A DNA stretch of 54,809 nt from Candidatus Faecalibacterium gallistercoris (GTDB lineage: Bacteria > Bacillota > Clostridia > Oscillospirales > Ruminococcaceae), in contig DXBJ01000050.1 in assembly GCA_019116585.1 (NCBI GenBank), positions 1-54,809 of the forward strand. The letters are read 5' to 3'. The position numbers and the translations under genes are program-made. The notes under the pieces were generated by a model that was given only the letters and a program-made list of their open reading frames with translations, had not been told where the DNA came from and did not search any database. This document shows, one piece after another, positions 8,557-16,274 of this stretch (position 1 is the first letter of the stretch; every line of letters begins with the position of its first letter).

Positions 8557-8676
8557 GCTGTTTTTAAGACAGCAGGCGCTGGAGTCCAGTGTAAAGTGTA
8601 TCCGCCTGCCGAGAAACGCGTAACGTTGTTTTATGCCTCTCTCTCGGCCTGTGTGCGCGGGAGAGAGGCTTTTTCT
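8557..8676 (+). promoter_or_regulatory. L10 leader with attenuator
   Basis: The 165-nt untranslated leader of rplJL holds a stem-rich region around 8575-8612 (GCAGGCG... pairing with ...CGCCTGC) and ends in an intrinsic terminator at 8635-8676 (GCCTCTCTCTCGG/CGGGAGAGAGGC followed by TTTTTCT). This position and layout match the known Firmicute L10(L12)4 leader, where the ribosomal complex binds its own mRNA and tips it toward termination. The exact kink-turn was not resolved. Confidence 0.75.
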
Positions 8677-8721
8677 ATGGCTCCGGCTTCCGATGTAGTT
8701 TTGAAACGAGGTGAAACCGAA

Positions 8722-9237
8722 ATGCCCAGTGCAAAGATTCTTTCTGAAAAGCAGGCTTATGTCGCTGGTCTGAAGGCAAAGTTTGAGAACGCGGTTTCCG
8801 GTTGCGTGGTCGCTTACGGCGGTATCAACGTCGAGAACGACACCAAGCTGCGCAAGGAGCTGCGTGAGGCTGGCGTTGAGTATATGGTCGTCAAGAACAC
8901 CATGCTCCGTCTGGCTGTCAAGGATACCTCCATCGAGGGCCTGACCGACAGCTTTACCGGCGACACGGCTGTCGCGTTCGCCACCGCTGAGGACCCGATG
9001 GCTGCCGCCCGCATCCTGTGCAAGTACCAGGACGGCGACCGCTCCAAGAAGTTCGTCGTCAAGGCCGGCTTTATGGAGGGCAAGGTGCTCAGCGCCGCTG
9101 AGACCAACGCCATCGCCAAGCTGCCCGGCCGCGAAGGTATGCTGTCCATGTTCGCCGGCGCGCTCACCAGCACCCTGTCCGGTCTGGCTGTCGCCATGCA
9201 GGCTTATGTGGACAAGCAGGAGGAGCCCGCTGCGTAA
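8722..9237 (+). CDS. rplJ: 50S ribosomal protein L10
   Basis: 171 residues from ATG 8722 (ACGAGGTGAAACCGAA upstream). The frame is open back to 8596, but that part overlaps the leader terminator and is not protein. N-terminal LSEKQAYVAGLKAKFENA and YMVVKNTMLRLA are L10 features; the C-terminal helix for L12 dimers follows. Autoregulator of its own leader together with L12. Confidence 0.95.
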   Translation: MPSAKILSEKQAYVAGLKAKFENAVSGCVVAYGGINVENDTKLRKELREAGVEYMVVKNTMLRLAVKDTSIEGLTDSFTGDTAVAFATAEDPMAAARILCKYQDGDRSKKFVVKAGFMEGKVLSAAETNAIAKLPGREGMLSMFAGALTSTLSGLAVAMQAYVDKQEEPAA

Positions 9238-9319
9238 CGCGGCGCCGGCTGCTGCCTGACACACACCGTTCAACCACCACATTCCTACAAAAATCAACTG
9301 AAATTGGAGGGTTATTACC

Positions 9320-9694
9320 ATGGCTTCTGAGAAGATTACTGCCATCATCGAGTCCGTCAAGGGCCTGTCCGTCCTGGAGCTGAAGGAGCTGATCGACGCT
9401 TACTGCGAGGAGTTCGGCGTTTCTGCTGTTGCTGCCGCTCCTGTTGCCGCTGCCGGCGCTGCTGCTCCCGTTGAGGAGGAGAAGACCGAGTTCGACGTCA
9501 TCCTGACCGACGTGGGCGCTACCAAGATGCAGGTCATCAAGACCGTCAAGGAGATCACCGGCCTGGGCCTGAAGGAGGCCAAGGCGATCGTCGACGGCGC
9601 TCCCAAGGCCATCAAGGAGAAGGCTTCCAAGGCCGACGCCGAGGACATCAAGAAGAAGCTGGAAGAAGTCGGCGCCAAGGTCGAGATCAAGTAA
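9320..9694 (+). CDS. rplL: 50S ribosomal protein L7/L12
   Basis: 124 residues. N-terminal dimerisation part, an Ala-rich hinge ([19 protein letters not shown]), and the factor-binding C-terminal domain ([36 protein letters not shown]). Preceded by TTGGAGGGTTATTACC. Last gene before the terminator at 9720. Confidence 0.97.
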   Translation: MASEKITAIIESVKGLSVLELKELIDAYCEEFGVSAVAAAPVAAAGAAAPVEEEKTEFDVILTDVGATKMQVIKTVKEITGLGLKEAKAIVDGAPKAIKEKASKADAEDIKKKLEEVGAKVEIK

Positions 9695-9719
9695 GTTTCT
9701 GCCTCAAAACAAAACTGCG

Positions 9720-9754
9720 AACAGGGGGTTCCCGCAAGGGAGCCCCCTGTTTTA
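9720..9754 (+). terminator. Terminator of rplJL
   Basis: Hairpin CAGGGGG-TTCCC-GCAA-GGGA-GCCCCCTG followed by TTTT. Its loop sequence TCCCGCAAGG (9730-9739) recurs exactly at 9981-9990, beyond the adjoining repeat copy. Confidence 0.9.
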
Positions 9755-9968
9755 GCGTGTCGCAAAAGCGCCACGCTCCAGGAGGAACCCATTTCTGCGC
9801 GCAGTCGCGCGGCAGAAATTCCTTCCCCCTGGTATCCCCCTGGGGACAAAATTGAGCGCTGAACCGCGCACTCGGCCTTGCGGCCTCGCACACTCTCAGC
9901 GCTCAATTTCCCCGTATGTGTCCCGTCCATCCGCACATGTCGGCTGGACGGGACTTTTTTGACAGGCT
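9754..9968 (+). repeat. Structured repeat, copy 2 (full length)
   Basis: Full 215-bp unit. Hairpins in order: P1 AGCGTG/CACGCT; P2 ATTTCTGC...GCAGAAAT with inner GCGC/GCGC; P3 AAATTGAGCGCTGA/TCAGCGCTCAATTT with inner GGCC-TTGC-GGCC between two GCRCACTC-like strings; P4 GTCCCGTCCA/TGGACGGGAC (9920-9954) with inner CCG-CACATGT-CGG, followed by TTTTTT and GACAG. It looks like a stand-alone structured RNA or a small non-autonomous mobile element ending in a terminator. Confidence 0.85.
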
Positions 9969-10017
9969 GGAACCGGAGAGTCCCGCAAGGAAAATCACTG
10001 TTTTTGTTGTGGGCCGG

Positions 10018-11247
10018 TCAGGCCAGCCTGCCGAAGACCCGTCTGGAGCAAAGGGAGATGCACAGCGCAGCGCCGGCGGCGCCCAGCAGCACCAGATAAG
10101 GATACGGGGCAAACAGGCCGAACAACAGGCCGTAGAGAGCCTGCCCCACCGGCTGGCCGCACATGGCAATGGAGATCAGAGCGGCCATGACCTTGCCCAC
10201 CAGCTGGGGCGGCGTCTGCACCTGCACCAGCGTGTAGATCTGGACCATAAAAAGGGTGGATGCGCCCATGGCGGCAAAGCTCATCAGGGTGATGGCGGCA
10301 TAGGAGACCAGGGGAGGCAGGCGCAGCCAGAGGGACAGGCCCATGACTGCCACGGCAGCCGAGCAGGCCAAGAGCAGCAGATGGGCTTTTTGGACCCGCA
10401 GCTTATCCCCGCAGGCCGCTGCCAGCGCCCCACCGCACAGGCCGCCCAGGGCAAGAGACCCCTGGGTCAGGCCGTACAGGGTATCGGACATGCCCAGCAC
10501 CTGGGTGATGAGGATGGGGGTGCCCACGATCATCACTGCGCTCAGCACCAGGTTGAACATGGCAACCAAAACCACCACCGAAACGAAAACAGGCTTTTCA
10601 GATTGCACAAAGCGGCAGCATTCCTGCAGGTCCTGCCGGACGACCTGGAACACGCCGGCCTCGCTGGGGCGCCGTTCGTGGGGGATGCGGATGAAGATCT
10701 CCATGACGGCGGAAAAGGCAAAGCAGGCCGCGCTCAAGAGGAGGATAGGGCCGATGCCCCAGAGGGTGAACAGCACGCCGCCGGCCACCGGACCCAGCAG
10801 GCCGGAGAGGGTGTTGACCTGGTTGATGACGGCATTCCCGGCAATGAGCTTTTCTTTTTGCACCAGCAGGGGGACGCTGGCCTGGACGGCCGGCTGGTAG
10901 GTGCCGGAAATGCCGTAAAGGAGCATCAGCACAGCGATAAAAAGGGGGACGGTGGGCAGCCTGCCCAGAGCGGCGTAAAAAAACAGGATGATGGCGGCGG
11001 TGGAAAAGTCCAGCCCGACCATGATGTTCCGCTTGTTCACACGGTCGGCCAGCACGCCCCCCGCCATGGAAAGGACCACCATCGGTGCGAAAGAGCAGGC
11101 GGTCACGACCCCGAACAGGGCTGGGGACCCGGTTTGGCGCAAAAGATACAGGGGCAGGGCAAAGCGCAGGATCGCGTTGCCGAAGAGGGAGATGATCTGT
11201 CCGATCACGACGAGAAGAAAATCCCGCCCAAAAGATGTTTTCTGCAT
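10018..11247 (-). CDS. MFS drug/solute exporter
   Basis: 409 residues with about 12 membrane helices. Loop signature GGVLADRVNKRNIMVGLD after helix 2 is the major-facilitator motif A, and the overall pattern resembles macrolide/multidrug efflux members (MFS_3/Mef-like). ATG at 11247 has GGAGG five bases upstream; the open frame further left crosses an operator and is not used. It follows its likely repressor gene and has that repressor's operator in its own promoter, the usual arrangement for inducible efflux. Substrate unknown. Confidence 0.85.
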   Translation of the reverse strand: MQKTSFGRDFLLVVIGQIISLFGNAILRFALPLYLLRQTGSPALFGVVTACSFAPMVVLSMAGGVLADRVNKRNIMVGLDFSTAAIILFFYAALGRLPTVPLFIAVLMLLYGISGTYQPAVQASVPLLVQKEKLIAGNAVINQVNTLSGLLGPVAGGVLFTLWGIGPILLLSAACFAFSAVMEIFIRIPHERRPSEAGVFQVVRQDLQECCRFVQSEKPVFVSVVVLVAMFNLVLSAVMIVGTPILITQVLGMSDTLYGLTQGSLALGGLCGGALAAACGDKLRVQKAHLLLLACSAAVAVMGLSLWLRLPPLVSYAAITLMSFAAMGASTLFMVQIYTLVQVQTPPQLVGKVMAALISIAMCGQPVGQALYGLLFGLFAPYPYLVLLGAAGAALCISLCSRRVFGRLA

Positions 11248-11271
11248 ACATACCTCCATGATCCAATGAAT

Positions 11272-11288
11272 AAACCGACCGTCGGTTT
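11272..11288 (-). promoter_or_regulatory. TetR-type operator before MFS gene
   Basis: Perfect palindrome AAACCGACCGTCGGTTT, 24 nt upstream of the exporter start. It lies between a possible -35 (TTTACA) and the -10 region. A close variant lies at 12004-12020 in front of the tetR gene. Confidence 0.8.
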
Positions 11289-11304
11289 GTAAAGCGCCTG
11301 AAAG

Positions 11305-11331
11305 AAACTGCTCCGGTGGGAGCAGTTTTTT
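11305..11331. terminator. Terminator between tetR and MFS gene
   Basis: AAACTGCTCC-GGTG-GGAGCAGTTT with T-rich flanks on both strands (TTTTTT on plus, TTTCTTTC on minus). It would limit read-through from tetR into the exporter. Confidence 0.75.
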
Positions 11332-11339
11332 GCAGAGGG

Positions 11340-11990
11340 TCAGGCTCTGCGCTGGGAGCGGCAATAGCCAAGGTAGCCTTCGATCATTTCTTCGTCCAAA
11401 AGCTGGCGGACCCCGGCGCCCTGCAGCAGGGCGTTGAACGTTTGGCAGCGGCGGCGCATCCCCGCCTCGTCGGTCATGCTGACCAGAGGATTGAGCCAAA
11501 CATTGGACAGGACCATGATCGACTCGGCCAGCTCGCGGGGGTTCGAGGCCTGGATGGAGCCGTCGTCGATCCCTTGCTGCAGGATCGGCTGGATGAACCC
11601 GGGCGCAACGATCTGATACAGCTGCGCGATCTGCATGGCCAAAAAGCGGGGATTGTCCAGCAGGCAGGGTGTGACGGTCAGCATCAGGCTCTGGTTCGAG
11701 TTGAACAGGGCCGCCTTGAAGATCGCCCGCAGCTTTTCCAGCCCATTCAGGGCAGGGTTGTCCCGCACTTTTGCCAGCGCGGCGGTGTTCTGCTCCCCGA
11801 TGCGCCGGAAGATCGCTTCAAAGATCTCCTCTTTGGACGAAAAATGATGGTAGATCGCTCCCTTTGAGAGTTTGGTCTCGCTGATGATGTCCTGCAGGGA
11901 CGTCGCATCGTACCCTTTTTCCACAAACAGATGGGTCGCGGCGTCCAGGATCAGCTTGACCGTTTCCTCCGGGTATTTGTTTCTTGCCAT
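11340..11990 (-). CDS. TetR/AcrR-family repressor
   Basis: 216 residues from ATG 11990 (AAGGAGGTGCGGG upstream). N-terminal helix-turn-helix: ILDAATHLFVEKGYDATSLQDIISETKLSKGAIYHHFSSKEEIFEAI is a textbook TetR_N domain; the C-terminal ligand domain is typical in length. A promoter (TTGACA-17-TATCCT, 12053-12025) and operator lie directly in front, so it should repress itself and the adjacent exporter. Confidence 0.93.
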   Translation of the reverse strand: MARNKYPEETVKLILDAATHLFVEKGYDATSLQDIISETKLSKGAIYHHFSSKEEIFEAIFRRIGEQNTAALAKVRDNPALNGLEKLRAIFKAALFNSNQSLMLTVTPCLLDNPRFLAMQIAQLYQIVAPGFIQPILQQGIDDGSIQASNPRELAESIMVLSNVWLNPLVSMTDEAGMRRRCQTFNALLQGAGVRQLLDEEMIEGYLGYCRSQRRA

Positions 11991-12003
11991 CCCGCACCTC
12001 CTT

Positions 12004-12053
12004 ACAAACCAACGGTCTGTATAGAGGATACCAAAAAAGAACGCCCTTGTCAA
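12004..12053 (-). promoter_or_regulatory. tetR promoter and operator
   Basis: Leftward TTGACA (12053-12048), 17 nt, TATCCT (12030-12025); then the operator ACAGACCGTTGGTTTGT (12020-12004), an imperfect palindrome matching the one before the MFS gene. Bound repressor would cover the transcription start. Confidence 0.8.
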
Positions 12054-12156
12054 CAGGGAAAACCTGGTGTTTGCACCCTGACGGCAGGACCACCCAAAAA
12101 AGGCCCGCAACCGGCGGCAAACCGGCTGTGGACATTTTGGATTTGATGCGGCTGCG

Positions 12157-12336
12157 TTACACCTGGCGGGTCTTGCCCATGGTGGTCAGCATTTCCACGG
12201 TGGCGGTGTCGATGGCGCGGTAGCCCACTTCCAGGGCGTCCAGCACGCAGCGCTCGCATTCCTCGCTGCTGACCTGATAGACGCCGTAGCCCACCCGGGG
12301 CATCCGGACGCCGTTGTTCAGTGTTGCGTATTCCAT
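12157..12336 (-). pseudogene. Aldo/keto reductase, N-terminal fragment
   Basis: 59 codons beginning [20 protein letters not shown], with good ribosome site (GAAAGGAGAGG). The first 45 residues match the start of the intact AKR at 14201-15046 (MEYTTLNNGVQMP...), up to ...GYRAIDTA. The remaining [14 protein letters not shown] is not AKR sequence, so the gene was cut after the first helix and fused to something else, losing Tyr, Lys and His of the active site. Probably non-functional. Confidence 0.8.
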
Positions 12337-12358
12337 ACGGAAACCTCTCCTTTCGGTG

Positions 12359-13453
12359 TTACTGCACGTTCTGCTGGATCCAGATCTCGATGTGGTCGGC
12401 GATGACGTCGTTGTTCAGATCCTGGAACATGAAGTGGTCGTTGCCGGTGATGCCCTCATCCGGCAGGCGCACCACCGTGCTGGTGCAGCCGGCGGCGGTG
12501 TACGCCGCGGTGAAGGTGTCGGCGGTGGAGGCCATCATGGACCACATGGCGGCTGCGGGCACGTCGGTGTACTGCTGGCCGATGTAGTCGTCGTAATAGA
12601 AGGCCACCGGGATGTTCTGCTCCGCCATGGCGTTGTAGGCATCGCTGCCCACCTCGGGCGCAGCGCCCGGCTCAATGGCCACAATGGCGGCCACGTGATC
12701 CGTATACAGGGGGACTTCCCAGACGGGCAGGCCGCCCTGGGAGTGGGTGACCAGGATGGAGTCCTTGCCGGTGCGGGCGTAGACCTCGTCGATGGTCGCC
12801 GCAACGGCCTGGGCGACCACCGTGTTGTCGATGGCCTGGTCTCCCGCGTCGTTGTCCATGCCGGTGTCAGGGGTCATCTGCCGGAAGAACTGGTCCAGCA
12901 CCTCCTCGCCCCGGGGGAACTGGGAGCCCTCGTTGTAGGTGAACTGATCGTTCAGGTAGGTGCCGATGCGGAACTGGGTGTACCAGGTCTGATCCGAGGT
13001 GGTGGTGGTCATGGTGCCCGCCACCGAGGTCTGGCCGGCCTCGCCCCGGCGGGGCTGGTCGATCAGCCAGACGCTGTGGCCCTTGCGCAGGAACATATCC
13101 GACCAGCCTTCCCGGCCGTCGGGGGTGGTCATCCAGCCCATGCGGGACTGGCCGTACCCGTGCAGGAACACCATGGGCAGCTCGGTGTCGTTTTCGGGGA
13201 TCTGGTAGAGGACGTTGGCGTGGTCCACGTGGGCGGTGGAGCCATCCCGGGAGGTGTAGTAATTGCCCACGTCAAAGGTGCCGTCCGAGCGGATGACGGT
13301 GCCGCCCGCCGAGAAGATGCCCTGCTCCGCGATGCGCAGGGGCGCGTTTTCGGGGTCGATCAGGTCCCGCAGGGGGGCGGGCAGAAGGTCCAGGATGCCG
13401 TTTTCGGCGGGGGCGGACTCGGATGCCGCAAAGGCGGTGAGCGGCGCTGCCAC
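12359..13453 (-). CDS. Secreted alpha/beta-hydrolase, start codon unclear
   Basis: At least 364 residues of an alpha/beta-fold esterase-like protein. Visible are the oxyanion region [14 protein letters not shown], the nucleophile elbow THSQGG, a DQPRRGEAG segment seen in this subfamily, and a late DHFMFQ with the likely catalytic His. The only in-frame start is GTG at 13453, but codons upstream read [25 protein letters not shown], clearly a signal peptide, and that frame stays open to about 13567 without ATG, GTG or TTG. The gene may therefore have lost its 5' end. It sits in the redox gene group on the same strand. Confidence 0.75.
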   Translation of the reverse strand: MAAPLTAFAASESAPAENGILDLLPAPLRDLIDPENAPLRIAEQGIFSAGGTVIRSDGTFDVGNYYTSRDGSTAHVDHANVLYQIPENDTELPMVFLHGYGQSRMGWMTTPDGREGWSDMFLRKGHSVWLIDQPRRGEAGQTSVAGTMTTTTSDQTWYTQFRIGTYLNDQFTYNEGSQFPRGEEVLDQFFRQMTPDTGMDNDAGDQAIDNTVVAQAVAATIDEVYARTGKDSILVTHSQGGLPVWEVPLYTDHVAAIVAIEPGAAPEVGSDAYNAMAEQNIPVAFYYDDYIGQQYTDVPAAAMWSMMASTADTFTAAYTAAGCTSTVVRLPDEGITGNDHFMFQDLNNDVIADHIEIWIQQNVQ

Positions 13454-13591
13454 GGTGGACAGAGCCAGGACGGCGGCCGCTGTCAGGGCGGCGTAGCGCA
13501 GCCAGAGCGCGCCGCCGTCCAGGGGTTTTGCCTCCGCCAGGCGGAAGGCGACGGGCCCGCCGGATGACCGGCTCCGAAAAGTTCAGATTGC

Positions 13592-14149
13592 TTATTTCAG
13601 CTTGCCGCCGTCCCAGAAGGCGTTGCCCACCTTCTCGCCCAGGGCGCGGTAGATGTTGTTGGCCGGGTCGAAGGAGATGGGCTGGAACACGTCCGGGTCG
13701 ATCTGGCCTTCGGCGTTCAGGACGGTGTCGTCCACGCTGACGTTGACGATCTGGCCGATGATGTTGCCGTCCTCGTTCATCTTGAGCAGCTTGCACTCCA
13801 GGGCTACCGGCAGCTCGTCGATCAGGGGCGCGTCCACGGTGCTGGCCTTGCTGGTGTGGAAGCCGGCCTTTTTCATCTTGTCCGGTTCGCTGTTGCCCGA
13901 GACCATCCCCACATAGTCGGCGGGGATGGTGTGGGCTGCGTCGGCAAAGCTGACGGTGAAGGCCTTCCGCTCCAGGATATTGGAGGTGGTGCGGTGGCCT
14001 CTGCTGAGGCAGAGCACCACCTTGTCGGCGTCGTACAGGCCGCCCCAGGCGGCGTTCATGGCGTCGGCGGTGCCGTCGGGGTTATAGCTGCCCACGATCA
14101 GCACCGGCAGGGGATAAAACCAGGGTTTTGCGCCAAAATTGGTCCGCAT
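13592..14149 (-). CDS. Flavin reductase-like FMN-binding protein
   Basis: 185 residues from ATG 14149 (AAAGGAG upstream). The pattern PVLIVGSYNPDGTADAMNAAWGG, RTTSNILERKAFTVSF and DYVGMVSG matches the flavoredoxin/DIM6-NTAB split-barrel family, which binds FMN and passes electrons from NAD(P)H or ferredoxin. Same strand and close spacing to the AKR gene at 14201 (about 50 nt). Cytosolic. Confidence 0.88.
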   Translation of the reverse strand: MRTNFGAKPWFYPLPVLIVGSYNPDGTADAMNAAWGGLYDADKVVLCLSRGHRTTSNILERKAFTVSFADAAHTIPADYVGMVSGNSEPDKMKKAGFHTSKASTVDAPLIDELPVALECKLLKMNEDGNIIGQIVNVSVDDTVLNAEGQIDPDVFQPISFDPANNIYRALGEKVGNAFWDGGKLK

Positions 14150-14200
14150 ACAAAATCGCTCCTTTGTTGAAATCGTAAGATGGTTTCGGGACAACGCCGT

Positions 14201-15046
14201 TTACTTCTGCCCGTCCACGTCGGGGACCATCTCCACATAGCGCCGCAGCAGCTCGGGGGTGCTGGTGTAGTAGCGCCTGGCCTGGTCCATGGCGGCGATC
14301 TGGACCATCTCGCCGTCGGTCAGCTCGAAGTCGAACAGGTCGAAGTTGTCCCGGATGTGGCTGGGGTTCTTGGAGCCGGGGATGACGATGTTGCCGCTCT
14401 GGATCTGCCAGCGCAGGATGATCTGGGCGTTGGACTTGCCGTACTTGCCGGCCAGCTGGGTGAACAGAGGCTCGTCGATCAGGGCCTTGTCCCCGTGGCC
14501 CAGGGGGTACCATGCCTGGATGACCATGGCCTGCTCGGCCAGGAACTGCTTGAGGGCTTTTTCCTGGTTGTAGGGGTGGACCTCGGTCTGCAGCACGGCG
14601 GGGCGGACCCTGCAGTTGTCCAAAATCTCCTGGATCTGGGCCTGGCTGAAGTTGGACAGGCCGATGGCGCGGACCTTGCCCTCCTGATAGGCCTTTTCCA
14701 TCTGCCGGTAGCCGGCCAGATAGTTGCCGGCGGGCTGGTGGATCAGCAGCAGGTCGATGTAGTCGGCGCCCAGACGCTGCAGGGTCTTGTCCACCGCGTC
14801 GGGCTGCTCGTAAAAGCTGGGCCAGAGCTTGGTCTCCAGAAAGATCTCCTGCCGGGGCAGGCCAGAAGAGCGGATGGCCCGGCCCACCGCCTTCTCGTTC
14901 CTATAGGCGTTGGCCGTGTCGATCAGGCGGTAGCCGCACTGCAGGGCGCTGCGCACCGAGGCTTCGGCCTCGTCGGGGCTCAGGAGAAAGGTGCCGATGC
15001 CCGCCATGGGCATCTGGACGCCGTTGTTCAGGGTCGTGTATTCCAT
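14201..15046 (-). CDS. Aldo/keto reductase (intact)
   Basis: 281-residue (beta/alpha)8 NADPH-dependent carbonyl reductase of the 2,5-diketo-gluconate reductase type. The catalytic tetrad is visible: Asp and Tyr in DTANAYRNEKAVG, Lys in LETKLWPS, His in LIHQP. Cofactor segment SGNIVIPGSKNPSHIRDN near the C-terminus. Start ATG 15046 follows CAAGGAGGTTTTGTCTT. The only one of three AKR genes here that keeps its active site. Physiological substrate unknown. Confidence 0.93.
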   Translation of the reverse strand: MEYTTLNNGVQMPMAGIGTFLLSPDEAEASVRSALQCGYRLIDTANAYRNEKAVGRAIRSSGLPRQEIFLETKLWPSFYEQPDAVDKTLQRLGADYIDLLLIHQPAGNYLAGYRQMEKAYQEGKVRAIGLSNFSQAQIQEILDNCRVRPAVLQTEVHPYNQEKALKQFLAEQAMVIQAWYPLGHGDKALIDEPLFTQLAGKYGKSNAQIILRWQIQSGNIVIPGSKNPSHIRDNFDLFDFELTDGEMVQIAAMDQARRYYTSTPELLRRYVEMVPDVDGQK

Positions 15047-15064
15047 AAGACAAAACCTCCTTGT

Positions 15065-15667
15065 TCAGTTTTTGTTTACGCCAAAGACGCCGGACATCTC
15101 CACCCGGTCCAGGGCCTGGTCCAGAGCGGCCACCTCCGCGGGGGTGAGGGCGATACCGGCGGCCCCGGCGTTCTCGGCCATGCGGGCCTCCTTGCGGGTG
15201 CCGGGGATGGGGACGATCCAGGGCTTTTTGCACAGCATCCAGGCCAGAGAGATCTGGGCCGGGGTGGCCTGCTTTTCCTGCGCCATCCGGCGCAGCAGAT
15301 CCAGCAGGGGCTGGTTCTGGTCGATGGCGCCGGGGGCGAACTGGGGCATCCCCGCCCGGTAGTCGGTCTTGGGGTCGAAGCGGCTGTCCTTGCCGTAGCT
15401 GCCGGTCAGAAAGCCGTTGGCCATGGGGCTGAAGGCCACCAGCCCCACCCCCAGCTCTTCCAGCGTGGGGAACAGGGCCTCGTACTGCCGGGCCATCATG
15501 GAGTAGCGGTTCTGCACCGCGGTGACGGGGCAGACGGCGTTGGCCCGGCGCAGCAACCGCACCGCCTCGCCGGATTCAGTGGGCGCGCCGTAAGCGTGGG
15601 AAAAGCCCATGCACCCCAGCCCTACCGCCGAGACCTGCAGGTCTTTGCCCAATGTCCTTGTCTGCAT
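15065..15667 (-). pseudogene. Aldo/keto reductase with internal in-frame deletion
   Basis: 200 residues from ATG 15667. Starts MQTRTLGKDLQVSAVGLGCMGFSHAYG and ends with an AKR C-terminus (VPIPGTRKEARMAENAGA), matching the AKR13/YakC-like type that is normally about 330 residues. At LLRRAN-AVCPVTAVQNRYSMM the protein jumps from the first strand-helix to beta-strand 6, omitting some 120-130 residues with the catalytic Asp, Tyr, Lys and His. The reading frame is preserved, so it may be translated, but it cannot be a working reductase. Confidence 0.85.
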
Positions 15668-15710
15668 CTTGCTTGCCTCGCTTTCTTTTTTTCTGATTCT
15701 ATTATAACCT

Positions 15711-15749
15711 GTCAGGTGCAAACCGGAAGTCTCGATTGGTTATCCAGTA
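15711..15749 (-). promoter_or_regulatory. Promoter of AKR group with shared box
   Basis: A -10 TATAAT (15716-15711) and, 9 nt upstream over the -35 region, a 24-nt box (15726-15749) that is 23/24 identical to 19954-19977 in front of the alcohol dehydrogenase. No good -35, as expected for an activator-dependent promoter. Confidence 0.65.
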
Positions 15750-15779
15750 GTAACCCCAACGTTACTGCCGGCGGGGCGA

Positions 15780-15834
15780 TTGACTTTGCGCAAACTCTAT
15801 GGTAAACTTTTTGTTACAAGTAAAACTATACTAC
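15780..15834 (+). promoter_or_regulatory. abrB-like gene promoter and operator
   Basis: TTGACT (15780-15785), 17 nt, TAAACT (15803-15808), followed by a half-conserved operator at 15812-15834. The left arm TTACAAGT is shared with the perfect palindrome at 16187-16209; the right arm is degenerate. Confidence 0.7.
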
Positions 15835-15854
15835 CCAGGAAAGGAAGTGTGACC

Positions 15855-16070
15855 ATGGGGAAGGAAAAGCCGGCGGAAGGAAAATTTGTCGCTTCGGTCA
15901 AAGTTGGGCCAAAGGGCCAGATCATCGTCCCGAAAGAGGTGCGGGATATGTTCCACATCCAGCCGGGCGATATGCTTTTGATGCTGGCCGATATGGAACA
16001 GGGAATCGCCATCCAGACGTTCGATACAACGGACGAAATGTTTGAAAAGCTCTTTCCGGCAAAAAAGTGA
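15855..16070 (+). CDS. AbrB/SpoVT-type DNA-binding regulator
   Basis: 71 residues from ATG 15855 (AGGAAAGGAAG upstream). The swapped-hairpin AbrB fold is evident in ASVKVGPKGQIIVPKEVRDMFHIQPGDMLLMLADME. The C-terminal EMFEKLFPAKK is unlike full-length AbrB. It precedes an ABC transporter cassette and both promoters carry the same ACAAGT motif, so it probably represses itself and the transporter. Not a clear toxin-antitoxin member, since no toxin follows. Confidence 0.88.
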   Translation: MGKEKPAEGKFVASVKVGPKGQIIVPKEVRDMFHIQPGDMLLMLADMEQGIAIQTFDTTDEMFEKLFPAKK

Positions 16071-16084
16071 ACCGGTCGAATGCG

Positions 16085-16123
16085 GCCGCGCCTCAGCATG
16101 AGGCGCGGCGCTTTTTTGTTGTA
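16085..16123 (+). terminator. Terminator after abrB-like gene
   Basis: GCCGCGCCTCA-GCA-TGAGGCGCGGC followed by GCTTTTTTG. It separates the regulator from the transporter, which has its own promoter. Confidence 0.9.
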
Positions 16124-16147
16124 TTAGTAAAACTTGTAGAATTTATA

Positions 16148-16209
16148 TTGATTTTATCTACCGACTGTGCTATAATGCGCTTAACATATTACAAGTTCTA
16201 CTTGTAATA
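16148..16209 (+). promoter_or_regulatory. ABC cassette promoter with perfect operator
   Basis: TTGATT (16148-16153), 17 nt, TATAAT (16171-16176). From 16187 to 16209 lies a perfect 23-bp inverted repeat, TATTACAAGT-TCT-ACTTGTAATA, placed at about +4 to +26. A bound protein would block initiation or escape. Confidence 0.85.
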
Positions 16210-16274
16210 CTGATGGAAGGAGGTGCGGAGCCAGCAACTGGATGGAACATTGCCGATTCACAAGGAGGATTTGT

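Noticed and set aside
8596-8721. N-terminal extension of L10
   Set aside because: It spans the leader terminator; the L10 start is at 8722 with its own ribosome site.
9878-10099. Recurring peptide containing NFPVCVPSIRTCRLDGTF in several short frames (also near 36864-37139 and 54502-54729)
   Set aside because: It is the translation of the structured repeat. Base changes between copies preserve pairing, not amino acids, and no ribosome site is present.
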